Shown here: piece by piece, positions 1 to 5,763 of the stretch
How the letters are laid out: each line of letters opens with the position of its first letter
Numbering within the stretch: the stretch's first letter is position 1
Assembly (NCBI GenBank): GCA_030620925.1
Contig: JAUXIQ010000140.1
Span: forward strand, 1-6,018
Reading direction: 5' to 3'
Source: JAUXIQ01 sp030620925 [NCBI: Nitrospinota bacterium]
GTDB lineage: Bacteria > JAUXIQ01
DNA length: 6,018 nt
Notes under the pieces: model-generated
The model's input: only the letters and a program-made list of their open reading frames with translations
What the model was told of the DNA's origin: nothing
The model's database searches: none
Position numbers and translations under genes: made by a program

Positions 1-1019
1 CCGTGTATCTGCAGAGCTTCATCCGCCAGGTGGTGGTGCACCCGGGCGGCGAACACCTTGATCATGGCCACCTCTTTTCGATAATCCTTACCTTCCTGGA
101 AAAGCCACGACGCGTGGTAGAGCAGTTGGCGCGAGGCTTCCAAGTCTATGCCCATATCCGCCAGCTTGTGGGCCACCACCTGGAACTTGCTTATGGGTCG
201 GCCGAAAGCCACCCTGTCCTTTGCGTATTGCTGCGCATCCTCGTAAACTTTCTGTGCCGCACCCAGGCTGTAAGCGGAGACGACCAGACGCTCCGCCTGG
301 AAAGTGTTCATGATGGCGTAAAACCCCTGGCCTTCTTCTCCGAGAAGCCTGTCGGCGGGAATGCGACAGTCTTCAAAAGCGAGGGCGGAAGTGCCCGACA
401 CGTGATGACCGATTTTTTTGATCTTTGAACCGGAAAATCCCGAAGTATCGGTATCGAACAGGAGGACGCTGATATCCCTGTGTCTGCCCCCCTTACCCGT
501 CCTCACGGCCAGGACTATGGCATCGGCGAAGCTCCCGTTGGTGATGAACATCTTGCTGCCGTTGATGACGTATTCGTCGCCTTCCCGGATGGCGGTGGTC
601 TCTATGGAAGCCACGTCGGAACCGGCGTTGGGCTCGGTTATGCCCAGGCACAGTATCTTCTCGCCGGTGATGGCCGGCACCAGGTAAGCCTCCTTCTGCG
701 CCGGGGTGGCGTGGACGTTGATGAAATGGGCGGCCATTTCGGAGTGGGTTATGAGACTGTTGGCCACGCCCAGGCTCTGGCTGCGGCCAAGCTCCTCGCA
801 GAGCACGATGGTGGAGAAGAAATCGGCTTCGCTGCCCCCGTATTCGGCGGGGTATCTTATGCCGAAATAGCCCAGCTCACCCACCTTGCTGAAGAGCGCC
901 CTGGGTATCTCTCCCTTCTCCTCCCACTCTTCGATATGCGGGGTTATTTCCGCCTCCACGAATTTCCGCACGCTGTTCCTTAATAAACTGTGTTCTTCAG
1001 TCAGATATATGGATTCCAT
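1..1019 (-). CDS. Acyl-CoA dehydrogenase, 3' end outside window
   Basis: FAD-dependent flavoenzyme family that oxidises an acyl-CoA to the trans-2-enoyl-CoA and passes electrons to electron-transfer flavoprotein; it acts in the cytoplasm. I translated 339 full codons from the ATG at 1019. The N-terminal helical domain is residues 1-120. The family signature GITEPNAGSDV (126-136) opens the beta domain, MFITNG (157-162) is the usual flavin-contacting stretch, and the C-terminal helical domain contains DRVAFGRPISKFQ (268-280) and stops at ALQIHG, just before the usual GG.GY segment. Family length is about 380, so roughly 40 residues are missing. The canonical C-terminal catalytic Glu would lie outside. 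Glu243, in AERL, occupies the position used as base by isovaleryl-CoA and long-chain enzymes, so substrate class cannot be fixed. The start is firm: an in-frame TGA lies just upstream (1026-1028) and an AGAAGGA Shine-Dalgarno lies at 1031-1037. Glutaryl-, isovaleryl- or short-chain specificity are all possible. Confidence 0.95.
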   Translation of the reverse strand, partial: MESIYLTEEHSLLRNSVRKFVEAEITPHIEEWEEKGEIPRALFSKVGELGYFGIRYPAEYGGSEADFFSTIVLCEELGRSQSLGVANSLITHSEMAAHFINVHATPAQKEAYLVPAITGEKILCLGITEPNAGSDVASIETTAIREGDEYVINGSKMFITNGSFADAIVLAVRTGKGGRHRDISVLLFDTDTSGFSGSKIKKIGHHVSGTSALAFEDCRIPADRLLGEEGQGFYAIMNTFQAERLVVSAYSLGAAQKVYEDAQQYAKDRVAFGRPISKFQVVAHKLADMGIDLEASRQLLYHASWLFQEGKDYRKEVAMIKVFAARVHHHLADEALQIH

Positions 1020-1106
1020 CTGGACTCAATTCCTTCTGAATGGACGGATTCTAACGGCAGCACGAAATCGTGGCGCCATGCCGCGGAGAAAATCTTTTCG
1101 GGGCCG

Positions 1107-1135
1107 ATTATGGCAGGTCAGGGTTTAGATTTCAA
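1107..1135 (-). promoter_or_regulatory. Sigma-70-like promoter for the acyl-CoA dehydrogenase gene
   Basis: On the minus strand, TTGAAA (1130-1135) and CATAAT (1107-1112) each differ from consensus at one base and are separated by exactly 17 bp. The -35 box lies inside the last codons of the upstream CysRS-GT gene. Transcription would begin near 1100, giving a leader of about 80 nt before the ATG at 1019. It suggests the dehydrogenase can be expressed separately from the CysRS gene. Found by eye only. Confidence 0.45.
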
Positions 1136-3295
1136 CAAGTCGGTGCGGTGATGCCACCTGGTCAGGAAGCGGTAGAAGTTCTTTTTGCTATTCCTATCCC
1201 TCTCGTCCTGGGGCATGGCCGCCCAGTCCATACGATCGTAAATCTGGATGGGGAGGTCGGGGGTGGTCTGGAGGATATATCCTTTATCCCGAAACTGGAA
1301 GCTGTAGTCCAGGTCGAGGTTGCGGTAGAACCTGAATTTTTCGTCCATCAGTCCCACCTCACTTAACAGCCCACGCCGGAAAGCGAAGCAGTAGCCGAGC
1401 ATGGCGTCCACCCTGGGGGTGGGCGCATCTTTAAACTCGTGCAGGTCTTCGGTGAGCACCCCACGGGCGCCGGTTACTCCCACCTTTTCATCCGCCAGTG
1501 TCTCGCGGATGGGGCCGAAGACGTCCCCCTTAAGCTCGGCGCAGCCGTCGAGGAGAATCACGTATTTCCCGCAGCTCTGTTTGAGCCCTACGTTCCTTCC
1601 CGCCGCCTCTCCCAGGTAGTGATCGGCGTCTATTATCCGGAGGTTTTCATGGACGACTGAAAAATCTTCTATAAGCTCGGCGGTCTCGTCCAGGGAGCCG
1701 TTCTGGACCAGGATGATCTCCAGGTCGTATCCCTCCGACCAGCTCAGAACGCTGTCCAGACAGCGTTTCAACTCCGGAAAGTTGTCGTGGGCCAGAAGGT
1801 TCACCGAGAACTCACACCCGTCAGGCTCCGATATGAGCGATTCCACCTCGGCGGAGCTCGAAACGGGCTCCGCTCCCCCCTTCCCGGCACCCATCGTAAG
1901 GTAGGGATTGCGAATGGCAAGGGGTCCTTCAGAGGTGTCCATTATCTCGTAGCCGGTGGCCATTATCATTTCCCTCAGCTGGTCGGCCTCGATGAAGCTC
2001 GAGGACTCCCGGTGCGCCTTGCGCTCTTTCAGCGGCTCCTGAACATCCCGGCGCGTCTTCTGATTTTCATAGAGCCATCCCTTGATGTCCAGCCCCAGAA
2101 CCCGATCGAACTCCCATAACAGCCAGAGCTTTTCTCCGGCCGAGAGGTCGGCCTTGAGCATGCGCCACAGAACGGTAAGCGCCCTGGGTAGCGCCAGGTC
2201 GTCGGCTACCGCCTGCCCGAACTCAAGCTCCCAGTGGGCGCATCGCGGGCTTCTGCTCCCCACCCCTCCCGTCTCTCCGGCCAGCAGGGCGGCGTTCTTC
2301 CTTAATTTCAGCAGCCGCGCCTGCGCCGCCTTCAGAGAGCCTATGGTGAAGTTGAGCCGGCTGCGGTAATGGGCGCCGAGACACAGGTATCGGAAGGCCA
2401 GCGGATCGTATCCCCGCTTCTCTATATCGGCGATGATGTAGGCGTTCCCGGTGGATTTGGCCATTTTCAGCCCGTCGGCCAGAAGATGTTGGCCGTGCAC
2501 CCAGTGGTTGACAACGCGGTGCCCCACGGCTGCTTCCGACTGCGCTATCTCACCCTCGTGATGGGGAAAAATGTTATCCACGCCGCCGGTATGTATATCG
2601 AACTCCTCTCCCAGATATTTCATGGACATGGCGGAACACTCGATATGCCACCCCGGAAACCCCTCACCCCAGGGGCTGGGCCACTTCATTTCCCGCCCCG
2701 GTTCGGCGAATTTCCAGAGGGTGAAATCCTCAGGGTTCCGTTTGCTGGTGTCCGCCTCCACCCTCACCCCTTCCAGGAGCGACTCCAATCGGTTGCCGGA
2801 GAGCCGGCCGTAACCCTCAAACCCCTTAACATCGAAATAGATATTGCCCCCGCTCTGATAGGCGTAACCCTGCCCCATAAGGTTCTCTACTATGGCTATC
2901 ATCTCGGGGACGTGTTCGGTGGCTCTGGGAAAATGTTGAGCGGGCAGGATGTTCAGCTTCCGCTCATCGAGGAAAAATGCTTCGGTATAGTATTGAGCTA
3001 TCTCCAGGGGCGTCTTACCGGCGGCCCTGGCGGCGGCGATGACTTTATCTTCGCCGCGCTCCAGCATCTCCTGACGCATGTGGCCGATATCGGTAATGTT
3101 CTTGACGTGCACCACGCGGCAGCCGAAATATTCGAGCGCCCTCCGAAGCCAGTCGGACATGAGGTATATGCGCATGTTGCCGATATGGGGGAAGCGGTAG
3201 ACAGTGGGCCCGCAGGAATAAATTTTCGCCAGCCCCGGCGTTATGGGCTGGAAGGGCTCTTTGTCGCCTGTCAGCGTGTTGAACAGGGTGAGCAT
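1118..3295 (-). CDS. cysS: Cysteinyl-tRNA synthetase fused to a C-terminal family 2 glycosyltransferase-like domain
   Basis: The N-terminal half charges tRNA-Cys with cysteine using ATP, in the cytoplasm. Seen (725-residue numbering): zinc ligands Cys28, Cys220, His245 and Glu249; the HIGH-motif variant HIGN (37-40); GWHIECSAMS (215-224); FPHHEGE (243-249); KMAKS (277-281) for the usual KMSKS; then a DALR-type helical domain and the usual CysRS tail ending near 462. That is a complete synthetase of normal length (about 460). A linker (463-495) leads, with no stop, into a GT2-like domain (496-725) with VQNGSLDE, LLDGC where a DxD is expected, FYRNLDLDYSF and a basic C-terminal tail ERDRNSKKNFYRFL. 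No membrane segment is apparent. The start at 3295 is preferred because the protein then begins MLTLFNTLTG as family members do and GGCGG lies 5 nt upstream; an ATG at 3310 would add five residues and has no Shine-Dalgarno. Synthetase function is confident; the role and sugar donor of the GT domain are unknown. Confidence 0.96.
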   Translation of the reverse strand: MLTLFNTLTGDKEPFQPITPGLAKIYSCGPTVYRFPHIGNMRIYLMSDWLRRALEYFGCRVVHVKNITDIGHMRQEMLERGEDKVIAAARAAGKTPLEIAQYYTEAFFLDERKLNILPAQHFPRATEHVPEMIAIVENLMGQGYAYQSGGNIYFDVKGFEGYGRLSGNRLESLLEGVRVEADTSKRNPEDFTLWKFAEPGREMKWPSPWGEGFPGWHIECSAMSMKYLGEEFDIHTGGVDNIFPHHEGEIAQSEAAVGHRVVNHWVHGQHLLADGLKMAKSTGNAYIIADIEKRGYDPLAFRYLCLGAHYRSRLNFTIGSLKAAQARLLKLRKNAALLAGETGGVGSRSPRCAHWELEFGQAVADDLALPRALTVLWRMLKADLSAGEKLWLLWEFDRVLGLDIKGWLYENQKTRRDVQEPLKERKAHRESSSFIEADQLREMIMATGYEIMDTSEGPLAIRNPYLTMGAGKGGAEPVSSSAEVESLISEPDGCEFSVNLLAHDNFPELKRCLDSVLSWSEGYDLEIILVQNGSLDETAELIEDFSVVHENLRIIDADHYLGEAAGRNVGLKQSCGKYVILLDGCAELKGDVFGPIRETLADEKVGVTGARGVLTEDLHEFKDAPTPRVDAMLGYCFAFRRGLLSEVGLMDEKFRFYRNLDLDYSFQFRDKGYILQTTPDLPIQIYDRMDWAAMPQDERDRNSKKNFYRFLTRWHHRTDLLKSKP
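1121..1810 (-). other. GT2-like (GT-A fold) domain within the CysRS fusion protein
   Basis: Residues 496-725 of the fusion. The opening FSVNLLAHDN, the strand-loop EIILVQNGSLDET and the segment AAGRNVGLKQSCGKYVILLD follow the GT2 nucleotide-sugar-binding half. The downstream part, GYCFAFRRGLLSEVGLMDEKF (longer than typical spacing by nothing obvious), matches the acceptor-side half. The metal-binding DxD reads D583-G-C585, so the second Asp is absent, and the usual ED.DL motif reads NLDLDYS. It may be active in a divergent way or may serve as a binding domain. The only plausible internal start, ATG at 1892-1894, has no Shine-Dalgarno, so separate translation is unlikely. Confidence 0.8.
1910..3295 (-). 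other. Complete CysRS portion of the fusion protein
   Basis: Residues 1-462: class I catalytic core with all four zinc ligands, the HIGN and KMAKS ATP-site signatures, then the DALR-type helical domain (around ELEFGQAVADDLALPRAL and EFDRVLGLDI) and the conserved tail (KERKAHRESS, EADQLREMI, GYEIMDTSEGP). Because the tail that normally ends free-standing CysRS is intact, the extra domain is an addition, not a replacement of part of the synthetase. Confidence 0.9.
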
Positions 3296-3300
3296 GGGTC

Positions 3301-3305
3301 CCGCC
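3301..3305 (-). promoter_or_regulatory. Weak ribosome binding site favouring the 3295 start of cysS
   Basis: GGCGG on the minus strand, 5 nt upstream of the ATG at 3295. The alternative ATG at 3310 is preceded by a pyrimidine-rich stretch with no Shine-Dalgarno. This, together with where family members begin, decides the start, though the site itself is weak. Confidence 0.4.
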
Positions 3306-3354
3306 AGCATATTGAAGATGGAAAAAGTAAAAGGAAATCAGTATCCTATATTAG

Positions 3355-3383
3355 ATTTTATTCGATGCTGGGGGCAGAGTCAA
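3355..3383 (-). promoter_or_regulatory. Sigma-70-like promoter for the CysRS-GT gene
   Basis: TTGACT (3378-3383) and TAAAAT (3355-3360) on the minus strand with a 17-bp spacer. It lies in the 135-bp gap between the phosphotriesterase-like gene and cysS, and transcription would start near 3348. The leader would be only about 50 nt, too short for a T-box riboswitch, which often controls cysS in Gram-positive lineages. This is the best-looking promoter on the minus strand of the window. Confidence 0.6.
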
Positions 3384-3430
3384 AACCGTTTTCCGCTGTG
3401 GAATACTCTATTTCCGGAACCCCGCGACTT

Positions 3431-4480
3431 TCATGCCGGAGTGGGCTCCACGAAAGTCAGAATCCTCGCCGGATTTTCCACCATTATGGTTTGCAAGTCT
3501 TCATCAGTGATACCGGCGGCTCGCATATAGGGGGGAAGATGGTTCAGGATGTGGGAGATGCCCCATCCCCCGTATCGCTGGAGGCAAATCTTGAAGCAGG
3601 CGTCATGGGAGATGAGCAGGTTGCTCAGGAACCCGGAGTCTATCATTTCTTTGACGGCGTCGATGGAAACCATGTCCGAGGAGAAATGAGTCCGGTAGGT
3701 GTCCTGATAAATCTCCATCCCGAAGGTATCGTATTCGGTGTAAGCCCCCTTTGCGGCGATGGCTTTATGGTAATCCAGATCGTCCGCAGTGGCGTTCATG
3801 TGGCATATTATCACCCGTTCGAGCCTGGCCCCTTCCTCTTCCAGTATGTCAAGAATGCGCAAACCCTCTTTCCTATGGGGGTGCGGGTGAACGCTGAGGG
3901 GGGCGCCGGTCCGCAGGCTGGCTACGGCCGCCGCCCGCAGGACCTTCTCCTCATCGGGGGTAATGGGCGAGCTGGTCCCTATCTCACCGATGAGCCCCGG
4001 CCGGACCCCTACCCTCCTGACCCCGTCGGTTATCTCCCCAATCAACTGGTCGGCTATCTCCTGAACCGATTTCTGGGCCACTTCGGGCGGATGAGAAGCC
4101 TGGGTATAGTATCCGCTGCCCATTATTATGTTCAGTCCAGTCTGTTGGGCCACGCTTTTCAGCGCCGCAGGGTCGCGGCCGATACCCATATTGGTGACGT
4201 CTACTATACTTTTTCCCCCGGCCCTCTTGAAAGCGATGGCCTCTTCCAGGGCCACCTCGATGTCGAACTGGACCAGGTTGTCCAGATTAGTCAACGGGTT
4301 CCGCCTAACTTCTCCCAGGTTGGTGATCTCCAGGGGAGCGTGAGCGATGGCCTTTTTAGTGGCCTCCTTGGGCTCGTTCCACCAGCAGCGGCCGTCCATG
4401 AACAGGTGCTCGTGAGTTAACGTTATCCCCAATTCCCCGGGCTCTATGGGGCCCAACACGGTCATGACTTTGCCTTCCAT
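3431..4480 (-). CDS. Phosphotriesterase-superfamily metal-dependent hydrolase
   Basis: Amidohydrolase-superfamily TIM barrel related to phosphotriesterase, phosphotriesterase-like lactonases and E. coli Php/YhfV; cytoplasmic, no signal peptide. Seen in the 349-residue protein: LTHEHL (21-26) supplies metal ligands His23 and His25; GEIGTS (165-170) places Glu166 where phosphotriesterase and the lactonases have the carbamylated Lys, as in the Php branch; SVHPH (197-201) gives His198; ICHMNAT (225-231) gives His227; and SHDACF (291-296) gives the catalytic Asp293. All metal ligands are therefore present. Length is normal for the family. The start is the ATG at 4480, with GAGAGG 6 nt upstream and MEGKVMTVLGPI matching family N-termini; an in-frame TTG at 4531, overlapping the previous stop, is less likely. 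The MBL gene lies 47 bp upstream on the same strand. Substrate unknown: a lactone, ester or N-acyl compound is possible; phosphotriester hydrolysis is not implied. Confidence 0.93.
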   Translation of the reverse strand: MEGKVMTVLGPIEPGELGITLTHEHLFMDGRCWWNEPKEATKKAIAHAPLEITNLGEVRRNPLTNLDNLVQFDIEVALEEAIAFKRAGGKSIVDVTNMGIGRDPAALKSVAQQTGLNIIMGSGYYTQASHPPEVAQKSVQEIADQLIGEITDGVRRVGVRPGLIGEIGTSSPITPDEEKVLRAAAVASLRTGAPLSVHPHPHRKEGLRILDILEEEGARLERVIICHMNATADDLDYHKAIAAKGAYTEYDTFGMEIYQDTYRTHFSSDMVSIDAVKEMIDSGFLSNLLISHDACFKICLQRYGGWGISHILNHLPPYMRAAGITDEDLQTIMVENPARILTFVEPTPA

Positions 4481-4486
4481 GTATCG

Positions 4487-4492
4487 CCTCTC
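4487..4492 (-). promoter_or_regulatory. Ribosome binding site deciding the start of the phosphotriesterase-like gene
   Basis: GAGAGG on the minus strand, 6 nt before the ATG at 4480. It supports that ATG over the in-frame TTG at 4531. The same GAGAGG core precedes the upstream MBL gene. Confidence 0.7.
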
Positions 4493-4502
4493 AGTTATTA
4501 GG

Positions 4503-4531
4503 ATTAAACCTTTGAAGAAACCTGCAATCAA
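4503..4531 (-). promoter_or_regulatory. Possible promoter between the MBL and phosphotriesterase-like genes
   Basis: TTGATT (4526-4531) and TTTAAT (4503-4508) on the minus strand with a 17-bp spacer. Transcription would start near 4496, giving a very short leader that still contains the GAGAGG site. The -35 box matches consensus at only four of six bases, so read-through from the MBL gene is an equally good explanation. Confidence 0.3.
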
Positions 4532-5436
4532 CCGCCCGCTTCTTCTCCTTCCACCACGTTTTTCACCATGGACCTGAAGAGCGCTTGCATGATATCCTTG
4601 GGAACCACCCCTTCACCGGCCTCGCCTAAGTAGTCGTCAGTGACCTGCATCGTGGTTTCCTCGATGTCCCCCGTGCTTCTGTAAATGGATAGCATCTTCT
4701 GCCTGAAATTCTCGGTGGCTTCGAGGGACTTTCTCAAGTAGTCGCGCCCCTCCTCTCCGGTAAATATGCCGTGATTGGGGGCACCCACCATTTCTATGGG
4801 ATAGTCTTTGAGACGTGAGAGCGATCGCTGAAACTGCAGATAGTCCTCGTTACCCATGGGGAAGACCACCCCGTTTGCGTCCGGTATTCCCGCGGCGTCC
4901 GTCCCGAAGAGAGCTTTAATGACGGGAACATAGGCGGCGATGGCGCAGGAGCTGTGCCCCGGCATGGCAATTATCTCGACGGTGACACCCTGGCCCAGGT
5001 CTATCACATCTCCATCGCCCACCGCCTCATCCACCTCTATGCCATCGAAGGCGAGGGACAACCCGCCCCAGTCCTCGGCCATGCCGTGCTTCTCAAGCTC
5101 CTGCCGGTTCATATACTGGATGAACTTAACGGCCTTTTCCTTGGCATAAATTTCCCTGGCGCGGTGAGAAGCCACCACCTTGATGTGCGGGAGCTTTTTC
5201 TTGATGGGCGGCACTGCGCCGCAGTGGTCGTAGTGGGAATGAAGGATGAGGTAGCGTGTTATGCGGCCGGTGTCTATGCCCCTCTCCTCTATCTGCTGGA
5301 GAAGTGTAGGGACCAAATAACTCATGGCGCCCTCGATCAACATATATTCCTCACCCTTCAACAGGTAAGTACACATATCGAATTCGCCCAGATATTCCAG
5401 CCGCTCGTTTATGGTGGCCGGCTCTTTAATCCACAT
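4528..5436 (-). CDS. MBL-fold metallo-hydrolase
   Basis: Member of the metallo-beta-lactamase fold, a family of binuclear zinc or iron hydrolases and oxidoreductases that includes lactonases, glyoxalase II and thioesterases. Seen in the 302-residue protein: the HSHYDHCG motif (66-73) supplies His66, His68, Asp70 and His71; MPGHSS supplies His161; GTDAAG supplies the bridging Asp180; and APNHGIF supplies His222. All canonical metal ligands are present, so it should be active. A helical C-terminal extension (about 230-302) follows the core. No signal peptide or membrane segment is seen, so it is probably cytoplasmic. The start is the ATG at 5436, with GAGAGGA 8 nt upstream; an in-frame GTG at 5469 would add eleven residues and has no Shine-Dalgarno. 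It is first of the minus-strand run and 47 bp from the phosphotriesterase-like gene. Substrate not identifiable; it is not a flavodiiron protein, since no flavodoxin domain follows. Confidence 0.93.
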   Translation of the reverse strand: MWIKEPATINERLEYLGEFDMCTYLLKGEEYMLIEGAMSYLVPTLLQQIEERGIDTGRITRYLILHSHYDHCGAVPPIKKKLPHIKVVASHRAREIYAKEKAVKFIQYMNRQELEKHGMAEDWGGLSLAFDGIEVDEAVGDGDVIDLGQGVTVEIIAMPGHSSCAIAAYVPVIKALFGTDAAGIPDANGVVFPMGNEDYLQFQRSLSRLKDYPIEMVGAPNHGIFTGEEGRDYLRKSLEATENFRQKMLSIYRSTGDIEETTMQVTDDYLGEAGEGVVPKDIMQALFRSMVKNVVEGEEAGG

Positions 5437-5444
5437 TTGTTGTA

Positions 5445-5451
5445 TCCTCTC
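5445..5451 (-). promoter_or_regulatory. Ribosome binding site deciding the MBL gene start
   Basis: GAGAGGA on the minus strand, 8 nt before the ATG at 5436. The upstream alternative GTG (5467-5469) is preceded by TACTGACCCGTTTGA, which has no Shine-Dalgarno, so the shorter protein is favoured. Confidence 0.65.
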
Positions 5452-5558
5452 ATCTGAAATTGTTGTCACTCAAACGGGTCAGTAATTTTTCTACTCGATC
5501 AACGCCGCTTCCCAGTGTAGTTACCACAAATAGACTTCAAATTCCACCTTAATGGTCG

Positions 5559-5587
5559 CTCATACTTCATAAAACGAAATTCAGCAA
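5559..5587 (-). promoter_or_regulatory. Weak candidate promoter for the MBL gene
   Basis: TTGCTG (5582-5587) and TATGAG (5559-5564) on the minus strand with a 17-bp spacer. Both boxes match consensus at four of six positions. The inverted repeat beginning at 5593 would sit immediately upstream of the -35 box, a common activator position. The implied leader of about 115 nt is long. Low confidence. Confidence 0.22.
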
Positions 5588-5592
5588 CACGA

Positions 5593-5633
5593 TCCGGTCG
5601 GGCTGAAGCTTCAGGCTGATCCTGCCGACCGGA
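5593..5633. repeat. Nested inverted repeat, possible operator
   Basis: Two perfect 9-bp inverted arms, TCCGGTCGG (5593-5601) and CCGACCGGA (5625-5633), flank a 23-bp centre that contains a perfect 12-bp palindrome, CTGAAGCTTCAG (5603-5614), and a direct repeat GGCTGA at 5601-5606 and 5614-5619. Arm centres are 32 bp apart, close to three helical turns. No T-run follows on either strand and no gene ends here, so it is not a simple terminator. It could be a regulator site for the divergent genes or a copy of a dispersed genomic repeat. Confidence 0.6.
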
Positions 5634-5679
5634 GCAATCTCAGGCCCCCTGCCTGCGCCGGGGTTGTTATATTAAATGT

Positions 5680-5709
5680 TTGCATCAATTTTAAGCGGTA
5701 TGCTATTAT
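5680..5709 (+). promoter_or_regulatory. Sigma-70-like promoter with extended -10 for the isomerase gene
   Basis: TTGCAT (5680-5685) and TATTAT (5704-5709) on the plus strand with an 18-bp spacer. TGC directly before the -10 gives an extended -10 (TGN). The stretch is AT-rich in contrast to its surroundings. Transcription would start near 5716, leaving a leader of about 48 nt to the ATG at 5764. Confidence 0.55.
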
Positions 5710-5763
5710 TTTGTAATTACCAGGAAAACAAGTTTTTCTGTTCTTCGTTACCAGGTGGATGAA

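Larger units (their letters stand above)
5437..5763. other. Divergent intergenic region, 327 bp, no gene
   Basis: Region between the minus-strand MBL gene and the plus-strand isomerase gene. I find no convincing ORF, tRNA or known small RNA motif. It holds a plus-strand promoter near 5680-5709, a nested inverted repeat at 5593-5633 and a GC-rich block at 5641-5663. The promoter for the MBL gene is not clear: TTGCTG (5582-5587) with TATGAG (5559-5564) at 17 bp is the best candidate but weak. Confidence 0.7.

Noticed and set aside
1086-1101. GAAAA/TTTTC stem between cysS and the dehydrogenase gene as a terminator
   Set aside because: The loop would be only 2 nt and no T-run follows a GC stem, so it would not work as an intrinsic terminator.
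3385-3425. Hairpin after the phosphotriesterase-like gene (TTCCG with CGGAA)
   Set aside because: Only a 5-bp stem with a long loop and no strong T-run after it; not a convincing terminator.
3296-3430. T-box or other riboswitch before cysS
   Set aside because: The predicted leader is only about 50 nt, and I see no T-box sequence or long structured leader.
2369-4420. 683-codon open frame on the plus strand, antisense to cysS and the phosphotriesterase-like gene
   Set aside because: It is codon-aligned antisense to both genes, which happen to share a frame. It stays open simply because the sense genes avoid TTA, CTA and TCA codons in this register. The product has no recognisable domain, and the two sense proteins are clear family members.
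4529-4531. TTG start for the phosphotriesterase-like gene, overlapping the MBL stop
   Set aside because: It would add 17 residues not matching family N-termini, while the ATG at 4480 has a well-spaced GAGAGG.
5642-5665. CCCC/GGGG hairpin upstream of the isomerase promoter as a terminator
   Set aside because: Four Watson-Crick pairs plus two G-T wobbles, no following T-run, and no gene ends upstream on that strand.
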